5,509 bases of DNA from positions 1-5,509 of the forward strand of contig JBFLYA010000247.1 in the NCBI GenBank assembly GCA_040757115.1, read 5' to 3'. Position numbers and translations under genes: made by a program. This document shows positions 1 to 3,491 of this stretch, one piece after another. The notes beneath the pieces were generated by a model. That model saw only the letters and a list, made by a program, of their open reading frames with translations, searched no databases and was not told the DNA's origin. Every line of letters starts with the position of its first letter. Positions within the stretch are counted from its first letter, which is position 1. Source of the stretch: a bacterium. GTDB taxonomy: Bacteria > UBA9089 > CG2-30-40-21 > SBAY01.

Positions 1-6
1 GCAGAG

Positions 7-110
7 CTGTCCACAACTTACCCACAATTGCTTGGATAACTCCTTTGGAGTTACCCACACTCTCCACATCACTACCAGTACTAATAATTAATTTTTTAAT
101 TTTATTTTCA
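7..110. other. DnaA-box-like cluster with adjacent AT-rich tract (candidate replication origin element)
   Basis: Four nonamers ending in CCACA lie on the + strand: CTGTCCACA (7-15), TTACCCACA (18-26), TTACCCACA (51-59) and CTCTCCACA (60-68). A fifth, inverted one, TTATCCAAG, reads on the minus strand at 31-39. The consensus DnaA box is TTATCCACA; the two TTACCCACA copies differ from it at one position, the others at two. The 18-26 and 31-39 sites form an inverted pair 4 nt apart. A strongly AT-rich stretch follows at about 82-110, as expected of an unwinding element. Cluster plus AT tract is the usual oriC layout, but no origin-linked gene is visible, so it could also be a DnaA-regulated promoter or a coincidence. 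Confidence 0.4.
37..53. repeat. Perfect 17-bp palindrome between DnaA-box-like sites
   Basis: TAACTCCTTTGGAGTTA is a 7-bp perfect inverted repeat around a TTT centre. It overlaps the end of the inverted DnaA-like site and the start of the 51-59 site. It may be an operator or a structural element of a putative origin. It has no T-run and is not a terminator. Confidence 0.45.
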
Positions 111-118
111 ACCCCCAA

Positions 119-134
119 CCCCCAATCTTGGGGG
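119..134. repeat. C5/G5 hairpin upstream of the DUF1844 gene
   Basis: CCCCCAA and TTGGGGG form a perfect 7-bp stem with a 2-nt centre (126-127). An additional C5 run lies at 112-116, so the single G-run could pair with either C-run. No U-rich tail follows on either strand, which argues against an intrinsic terminator. It could be a leader structure of the downstream transcript or part of the origin-like region. Confidence 0.4.
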
Positions 135-209
135 ATTTAATAAGGAATTAAGATTGTGGCATTCAAAATGACCAACAATATATATTATACGAGGAGGATA
201 GAAGATAAA

Positions 210-494
210 ATGTCTGATGAAATTAAAGAAACACCTCCAGAAGAAGGTAACTTTTTGGACCTTATTTCTATGTTATCTACTTCTGGAATGATTCATTTGG
301 GTGAAATAAAAGACCCAATTACTAATGAAAGCAAAGTGAACCTTGAAGGAACCAGATGGAGTATCGATATGTTGGGAATATTAGAAAAAAAGACTAAAGG
401 AAATTTAACTAATGAAGAAAGTGAGATATTAGTGAATGTTTTATATAATCTAAGAATGAAATATCTGGAAGCACTAAAGAAGAAAGAAGGTTAA
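210..494 (+). CDS. DUF1844 family protein, 94 aa
   Basis: A small soluble protein that I recognise as DUF1844 by its ungapped core: an N-proximal FLDLISMLSTSGMIHLGEI block, a middle NLEGTRWSIDMLGILEKKT block, and a C-terminal NLRMKYLEAL helix. The family is widespread in bacteria and has no established biochemical role. There is no signal peptide or membrane segment. I chose ATG 210 because it gives the typical MSDE-like beginning, follows a GAGGAGG Shine-Dalgarno at 191-197 (12 nt, slightly long), and because the upstream in-frame residues (NNIYYTRR) look like translated leader. The frame stays open to GTG 156, which has AAGGA at 142-146 with 9-nt spacing, and also contains ATG 168; a 112-aa form is therefore possible. 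Its stop is 8 nt before the dehydrogenase start, so the two are probably cotranscribed. Confidence 0.85.
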   Translation: MSDEIKETPPEEGNFLDLISMLSTSGMIHLGEIKDPITNESKVNLEGTRWSIDMLGILEKKTKGNLTNEESEILVNVLYNLRMKYLEALKKKEG

Positions 495-502
495 GGATAA
501 GG

Positions 503-1654
503 ATGAAATTTGAATTTATTGCCCCAGCAAAGATAATATTTGGCGAGGAAAGTAGTGCCACGGTTGGCATTGAAACGAAAAGATTTGGCAAAAAAGTATG
601 TTTGATTACGGGTAAAACGGCGATGGCTAAAAGTGGTATTTTGAATAATGTGCGTAAGTCTTTAGAAGATGCAGGATTAGAAGTAATTCTCTTTGATAAA
701 GTGACACCTGAACCGACTATACAAATGGTTGATGAAGGATTATCATTAGTTAAAAGAATCAAATGTGAAGTGGTCATTGGACTAGGAGGCGGAAGTTCCT
801 TAGATGTGGCTAAGGCAGTAGCAGGTTTAGCCAATGATGGTGGTGATTGTGCTGAATATCAAGAAGGTAGAAAAATACAAAAAGAAGGATTACCATTTAT
901 TGCTATACCAACTACGGCTGGAACAGGTGCAGAAGCAACTTATAACGCAGTTATTATTAATGAAGAAAAAAAGGTTAAACAAAGCATTCGAGATTATTCG
1001 TTAATGGCAAAGGTAGCGATTGTTGACCCCACATTAACTTTTACACTTTCTTCAAATATGACGACTATTTGTGGGATGGATACCTTAGTTCATCTTATAG
1101 AAGGTTATGTTTCAAATGGGGCTAATCTTTTAACAGATTCATTAGCTCTTCAAGGGATTAAATTAGTCAGTGCAAGTTTAAAAAAGGTAGTTTTCGATGG
1201 TCAGGATAAAAAGGCAAGAACAGATATGTCTTTAGCCTCATTGCTTGGTGGGTTGGTATTAGCCAATGCTGGTTTGGGGGCTGTCCATGGATTAGCCGCT
1301 TCTTTAGGACCGTTATACAATCTCCCACATGGCCTGGCCTGTGCGGTTTTACTCCCTTATGTTATGGAGTATAATTTAGAAGCCGCTATTCCAAAGTTTG
1401 CCCAAATTGCTTATCTTCTGGATAAACAAACCACGACTCTTTCAACCGAAGGAGCGGCTTTTGAATCCGTAGTTTTAATCGAAGAATTTATCTCAAGTCT
1501 AAAATTACCTTTTAGTTTAAGCAGTCTTGGTGTTCAAGAACAGGATTTACCAATTATCGTTCAAGGGGTCTCTTCTTCTTTAAAATATAACCCACGAGAG
1601 GCGAATTTTAAAGATTTGCTTAATATCCTTAAAAACGCTCTGGTTGGAGAATGA
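503..1654 (+). CDS. Iron-containing alcohol dehydrogenase (Fe-ADH superfamily), 383 aa
   Basis: A cytoplasmic group III (iron-dependent) alcohol dehydrogenase of full family length, interconverting alcohols with aldehydes or ketones using NAD(P). The N-terminal Rossmann-like half carries the dinucleotide-binding GGGSSLDVAKA (residues 95-105) and the TTAGTGAEAT segment (137-146). The C-terminal helical half supplies the expected metal ligands: D193 and H197 in GMDTLVH, H262 in AVHG, and H276 in LPHG. The residue four after H262, a histidine in FucO-type enzymes, is alanine here (A266); some subfamilies with a GAVHG motif also lack it, so this points to subfamily rather than inactivation. Substrate cannot be told from sequence. 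The start is supported by AAGGATAAGG just upstream, overlapping the DUF1844 stop region, and suggests translational coupling with that gene. Confidence 0.93.
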   Translation: MKFEFIAPAKIIFGEESSATVGIETKRFGKKVCLITGKTAMAKSGILNNVRKSLEDAGLEVILFDKVTPEPTIQMVDEGLSLVKRIKCEVVIGLGGGSSLDVAKAVAGLANDGGDCAEYQEGRKIQKEGLPFIAIPTTAGTGAEATYNAVIINEEKKVKQSIRDYSLMAKVAIVDPTLTFTLSSNMTTICGMDTLVHLIEGYVSNGANLLTDSLALQGIKLVSASLKKVVFDGQDKKARTDMSLASLLGGLVLANAGLGAVHGLAASLGPLYNLPHGLACAVLLPYVMEYNLEAAIPKFAQIAYLLDKQTTTLSTEGAAFESVVLIEEFISSLKLPFSLSSLGVQEQDLPIIVQGVSSSLKYNPREANFKDLLNILKNALVGE

Positions 1655-1680
1655 TAGACAAAATTAGAAATTGAAAAAAG

Positions 1681-1714
1681 GTAACCTTTAGCCATCTGAG
1701 GGTGTAAATAAGGG
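1681..1714 (+). repeat. Dispersed repeat, copy 1 (TTTAGCCATCTG family)
   Basis: GTAAC, then TTTAGCCATCTG (1687-1698), a purine-rich part and AAATAAGGG closely match positions 3207-3243. Both copies lie about 25 nt after a stop codon and in the same orientation. With only two copies in view, it could be a 3'-end processing or structural signal, or a dispersed intergenic repeat. Copy 1 also includes half of a small AAAGG/CCTTT inverted repeat (1677-1689), too weak for a terminator. Confidence 0.5.
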
Positions 1715-1805
1715 AAAATGGAAAAAACCGGGAAAAAGAGAAAAAAATAGGTGATGATTAAGATGTCCGTTTGGTCGAAGGAATAACAAAAGATATAATG
1801 CTGTG

Positions 1806-1834
1806 TTTTATCCGTGTTAATCTGTGGCTGAATA
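1806..1834 (+). repeat. Dispersed intergenic repeat containing CCGTGTTAATCTGTGGCT
   Basis: I recognise CCGTGTTAATCTGTGGCT (1812-1829) from memory as a short sequence that recurs in intergenic DNA of many unrelated, often uncultured bacteria, in forms such as CGTGTTAATCTGTGGC. It occurs once here, 12 nt before the first attC-like site. No function is known to me. Confidence 0.4.
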
Positions 1835-1846
1835 AAATAATAATTA

Positions 1847-1905
1847 GGCTAACAAGTCGTTAGAGCGGACGTGCTAACGCACGCCGCTGAACTCTGTCGT
1901 TAGCA
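1847..1905 (+). other. attC-like integron recombination site 1 (about 59 bp)
   Basis: The site has the paired-box architecture of attC. R'' GCTAAC (1848-1853) complements R' GTTAGC (1899-1904). A spacer with mismatches follows (1854-1858 against 1893-1898). L'' GTT (1859-1861) pairs with AAC (1890-1892), then AGCGG (1864-1868) pairs with CCGCT (1884-1888). A1869 is an unpaired extrahelical base, and unequal bases at 1862-1863/1889 form a second bulge. A terminal stem CGTGC/GCACG (1870-1874/1879-1883) closes on a TAAC loop. R' has the invariant GTT but deviates from GTTRRRY in its last two bases. Length lies at the short end of the known attC range. Alternatives are an unrelated REP-like hairpin, but the box order, bulges and the second copy at 2444-2575 favour attC. 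Confidence 0.8.
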
Positions 1906-1927
1906 ATAAAATAAAAGGAAATTCCGA

Positions 1928-2188
1928 CTGCCTATTATATCCAGATTTTTCGGTATAGTAATACGGATGTTCTACGATGAGCATAGTCCTCCTCACTTAC
2001 ATGCTGAGTACCAAGGGAGCAAGGCAGTTTTTGATTTTGAGGGTAATATTGCAAAGGGAAGTTTAGGTTCCAGGACAGCGACCAAGCTTGTCAGAGAATG
2101 GATAGATTTACATCTTGGTGAGATTGAAAAAGATTGGCAGCTGGCAAGTGAAGGAAAAGAAATAAGAAAGATTGCACCATTGGATTGA
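1928..2188 (+). CDS. DUF4160 family protein, 86 aa, probable CTG start
   Basis: Recognised as DUF4160 from the DEHSPPHLHAEYQG block, the FDFEGNIAKGSLGSR strand-turn region and the VREWIDLHLGEIEKDW helix, followed by a short C-terminal KIAPL. The family is small and of unknown biochemical function, usually encoded next to a DUF2442 gene. The first in-frame ATG (1967) gives only 73 aa and removes the conserved N-terminal strand. Reading upstream restores PIISRFFGIVIRM, the expected family N-terminus, beginning at CTG 1928-1930, exactly where members normally have ATG followed by Pro. AAAGGAA at 1914-1920 gives an SD about 8 nt before this CTG; ATG 1967 has no good SD. Either CTG is used as a rare start or an ATG was lost, which would lower expression. 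First gene of the integron cassette; DUF2442 follows 18 nt later. Confidence 0.82.
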   Translation: MPIISRFFGIVIRMFYDEHSPPHLHAEYQGSKAVFDFEGNIAKGSLGSRTATKLVREWIDLHLGEIEKDWQLASEGKEIRKIAPLD

Positions 2189-2206
2189 GGGAGGCGAGAT
2201 ATAAAT

Positions 2207-2449
2207 ATGTGGAATATGAACGAGGTTCAAGAAATTAAATACAATAGAGATTATATCTATCATATTGTATTTGACGATGGGAAAAGGGGCAATGTTGATT
2301 TTTCCGAATATATTGCTAAAGGCCCTGTGTTTAAGCCGTTGCGAGATTTAGCATTTTTCAGAAAAGCCATAATTGATGGGGGGACAATAGCATGGCCGAA
2401 TGGTGCCGATATTGCGCCAGAAACATTATATGATAAAATAAATTGCTAA
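2207..2449 (+). CDS. DUF2442 family protein, 80 aa
   Basis: Recognised as DUF2442 from its C-terminal signature [18 protein letters not shown] (residues 58-75) and the preceding [24 protein letters not shown] segment. The family is a small single-domain fold of unknown function, sometimes fused to DNA-binding domains and often paired with DUF4160. That pairing has led to suggestions of a toxin-antitoxin-like module, which nothing in this sequence proves. GGGAGG (2189-2194) is the SD for ATG 2207 at 12 nt; ATG 2216 ([10 protein letters not shown]) is an alternative start. The gene is 18 nt downstream of DUF4160 and its TAA stop (2447-2449) forms part of the attC R'' box GCTAAC, a hallmark of cassette-borne genes. 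Confidence 0.87.
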   Translation: MWNMNEVQEIKYNRDYIYHIVFDDGKRGNVDFSEYIAKGPVFKPLRDLAFFRKAIIDGGTIAWPNGADIAPETLYDKINC

Positions 2450-2575
2450 CAAATCGTTGCATCGGACGGCAGGGACTATGCCGCTTGTCAGAGTTTTGCG
2501 GGTTATCAAGGTTTTATCTTGCTAACAAAGGTTGGTGGTAATTTTCCTCGCCGCCGCTGAACTTTAGCGTTAGAC
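2444..2575 (+). other. attC-like integron recombination site 2 (132 bp, long form)
   Basis: R'' TGCTAAC (2444-2450) opposes R' GTTAGAC (2569-2575), which fits the GTTRRRY consensus fully. L'' GTT (2456-2458) pairs with AAC (2560-2562). CGG (2463-2465) pairs with CCG (2554-2556), A2466 is extrahelical as in site 1, and CGGC (2467-2470) pairs with GCCG (2550-2553). The terminal region (2471-2549) is long, within the known attC size range. CGCCGCTGAACT at 2552-2563 is identical to 1882-1893 of site 1. A second R''-like TTGCTAACAAA inside the site (2519-2529) means the true boundaries are ambiguous; see the nested site. Confidence 0.72.
2520..2575 (+). other. Nested shorter attC candidate within site 2
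   Basis: TGCTAAC at 2520-2526 could serve as R'' with the same R' (2569-2575), giving a 56-bp site close in size to site 1. GTT (2531-2533) pairs with AAC (2560-2562) and GTGG (2535-2538) with CCGC including one G-T wobble. In that reading, 2444-2519 would be a degenerate earlier attC or the remnant of a nearly empty cassette. The pairing is weaker than that of the 132-bp reading. Confidence 0.4.
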
Positions 2576-2637
2576 TTCAGTTGAGTAAATAGTTACGAAG
2601 AAAGTAAGTAGGGTAGGGGGAGCAAGGAGAATAATGA

Positions 2638-3183
2638 ATGATGAAATATAAATTAATAGGAATTTTACTCATAATCTTTGGCTATATATCTCCTTCAGGA
2701 GCGCAAGACTATAGCTCACTGGGAAAATCTGTCTATTCCTCGAAATTTTATGGGAGTAAATATTCACAAGGGAAAAAGAAAACTACACCTTTAAAATCAA
2801 TAGAACAAAGCAGTGGGTTATTATATGAGCGTGGGACATCTACTTTAAGAGGTGGAACTCACACCCCCACAGGATTATTATTATATAAATATGCTAAAAA
2901 AACTGAACCTGTTCCCTATGTGCCTATTTCGAAAGTAGCAACTTCTACCCTGACTTATACGACAACTGATTATGCAACCGCAGAAAGATTGAAAGTTGAA
3001 GAACCTATGTTTAGTCCCTGGTTAGGGCAATCGATTTATAAAAAACTATCTGAACAAGATAAAGATGATACCCCTGCATATTATTCCCCAACAGAAAGAA
3101 AAAATGATTATTACCAGCAATATTACTCTAATATTTTTTATAAGGGGAAAAATCCACCTGATAAAAAAGGTAGTGTTAAATAA
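2638..3183 (+). CDS. Hypothetical secreted Tyr/Ser/Lys-rich protein, 181 aa
   Basis: I do not recognise a family. The N-terminus is a clear Sec signal peptide: basic start (MMKYK), hydrophobic core (residues 6-17), then SPSGA with likely signal peptidase I cleavage after A22, leaving QDYSS. There is no lipobox cysteine. The mature part has low complexity and is rich in Tyr, Ser, Thr, Lys and Pro, contains no cysteine, and shows recurrent short Y-x-S/K motifs such as VYSSKFYGSKYSQGKK (residues 32-47) and YYQQYYSNIFY (158-168), which suggests an extended or surface-associated protein. AAGGAGA (2624-2630) is a good SD for ATG 2638; ATG 2641 is equally possible. It begins 62 nt after attC site 2 and has no attC after it, so it is either resident DNA or a cassette that lost its site. 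Confidence 0.75.
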   Translation: MMKYKLIGILLIIFGYISPSGAQDYSSLGKSVYSSKFYGSKYSQGKKKTTPLKSIEQSSGLLYERGTSTLRGGTHTPTGLLLYKYAKKTEPVPYVPISKVATSTLTYTTTDYATAERLKVEEPMFSPWLGQSIYKKLSEQDKDDTPAYYSPTERKNDYYQQYYSNIFYKGKNPPDKKGSVK

Positions 3184-3206
3184 AACATAGAAACCGCATT
3201 AATCTT

Positions 3207-3243
3207 GTAACTATTTAGCCATCTGGAGAATGAAAATAAAGGG
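3207..3243 (+). repeat. Dispersed repeat, copy 2 (TTTAGCCATCTG family)
   Basis: GTAAC, TTTAGCCATCTG (3214-3225) and AAATAAAGGG correspond to 1681-1714 with a few substitutions and small indels. As with copy 1, it starts 24-27 nt after a stop codon and in the direction of transcription. Confidence 0.5.
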
Positions 3244-3313
3244 ATTCGGGACTCGGGATTCGGGACTCGGGAATAAAAGAATTCCTTAACCCCTAAATCC
3301 GAACCCCGAGTCC
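3241..3313. repeat. GGGAYTC heptad array with inverted partner
   Basis: A 14-bp unit GGGATTCGGGACTC is present twice without mismatch (3241-3254, 3255-3268); each unit is itself two heptamers. The stretch 3249-3263 is complementary to 3299-3313 (CCGAACCCCGAGTCC) at 14 of 15 positions, so RNA or single-stranded DNA could fold into a stem with a 35-nt loop. No T-run follows, so a standard terminator is unlikely. Confidence 0.65.
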
Positions 3314-3314
3314 A

Positions 3315-3331
3315 ATTTTCAGGGGAAAGGA
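3315..3331 (+). repeat. 17-bp direct repeat, copy A
   Basis: ATTTTCAGGGGAAAGGA matches 3467-3483 at 16 of 17 positions (G versus C at the tenth base). Copy B carries the Shine-Dalgarno of the HydB-like gene, so copy A looks like a displaced duplicate of that gene's leader. Confidence 0.6.
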
Positions 3332-3333
3332 AG

Positions 3334-3355
3334 TTTCACGCAAAGAACGCAAAGG
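3334..3355 (+). repeat. Dispersed CACGCAAAG-type repeat
   Basis: CACGCAAAGAACGCAAAG (3337-3354) is a variant of the CGCAAAG repeats that I recall from intergenic regions of many anaerobic and uncultured bacteria. It consists of two CGCAAAG units 10 nt apart. Confidence 0.45.
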
Positions 3356-3376
3356 GAAATAAGGGAAATAGATAGG

Positions 3377-3472
3377 TAGGAGATAGAAGGTAGGAGGTAA
3401 GGAGATAGGCGTGAGGAGTGATGTTTTCTTTACTTTCTACTTTCTACTCTCTACTTTCTACTTCCTATTTTC
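3377..3472. repeat. Opposed purine and pyrimidine heptad arrays
   Basis: Six consecutive heptamers of the TAGGAGG type run from 3377 to 3418, the last three degenerate. After a 12-nt centre, six of the TACTTTC type run from 3431 to 3472 (three exact copies at 3431, 3438 and 3452). The second array is roughly the reverse complement of the first, so the pair can form a long imperfect hairpin, or triplex DNA given its purine/pyrimidine strand bias. It ends 12 nt before the HydB-like SD core. Confidence 0.7.
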
Positions 3473-3483
3473 AGGCGAAAGGA
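3467..3483 (+). repeat. 17-bp direct repeat, copy B, overlapping the HydB-like ribosome binding site
   Basis: ATTTTCAGGCGAAAGGA, continuing into G3484, includes AAAGGAG (3478-3484), which sits 7 nt before ATG 3492 and is a strong Shine-Dalgarno. Confidence 0.6.
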
Positions 3484-3491
3484 GATAAACA

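Larger units (their letters stand above)
1900..2569 (+). mobile_element. Integron gene cassette (DUF4160-DUF2442) bounded by attC-like sites, no integrase in view
   Basis: Taking integrase cleavage between G and TT of each R' box (1899/1900 and 2569/2570), the cassette is about 670 bp. It is packed as integron cassettes are: the first gene begins about 22 nt after the upstream R' box, the genes are 18-19 nt apart on one strand, and the last stop codon (TAA, 2447-2449) lies inside the R'' box of the downstream attC. No intI gene or recognisable attI is present, so within the window this is a CALIN-type fragment. The cassette lies between the dehydrogenase unit and a secreted-protein gene. The gene-to-attC orientation is the canonical one. 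The two attC sites share an identical 12-nt 3' segment ending GCTGAACT. Confidence 0.75.
3184..3491. repeat. 308-nt intergenic mosaic of repeats upstream of the HydB-like gene
   Basis: No gene is supported in this gap. In order it holds a second TTTAGCCATCTG-family repeat, a GGGAYTC heptad array with an inverted partner, the first copy of a 17-bp direct repeat, a CACGCAAAG-type repeat, a purine heptad array, a pyrimidine heptad array, and the second copy of the 17-bp repeat overlapping the next gene's SD. I could not find a convincing promoter. Its density of different repeat types suggests repeated insertion or slippage events. Confidence 0.6.

Noticed and set aside
162-190. Possible sigma-70 promoter (TTCAAA with TATTAT or TTATAC)
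   Set aside because: Poor match to the -35 consensus and the implied transcript start would overlap the SD, leaving almost no leader.
156-209. N-terminal extension of the DUF1844 protein from GTG 156 or ATG 168
   Set aside because: The added residues look like translated leader and contain the GAGGAGG SD used for ATG 210. Kept as a possible alternative only, since AAGGA at 142-146 is acceptable for GTG 156.
409-834. 141-codon minus-strand open frame over the start of the dehydrogenase
   Set aside because: It is antisense to two well-supported genes, has no family resemblance, and its length follows from codon bias of the + strand genes.
1677-1689. AAAGG/CCTTT inverted repeat as a terminator of the dehydrogenase unit
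   Set aside because: Only 5 bp of AT-rich stem with a 3-nt loop and no following T-run.
1754-1786. Ten-codon micro-ORF (ATG 1754 to TAA) in the gap before attC site 1
   Set aside because: Too short to support, no family signal, and the SD-like AATAGGTG is weak.
3377-3472. CRISPR array
   Set aside because: The units are contiguous heptamers with no spacers, and no cas gene is present.
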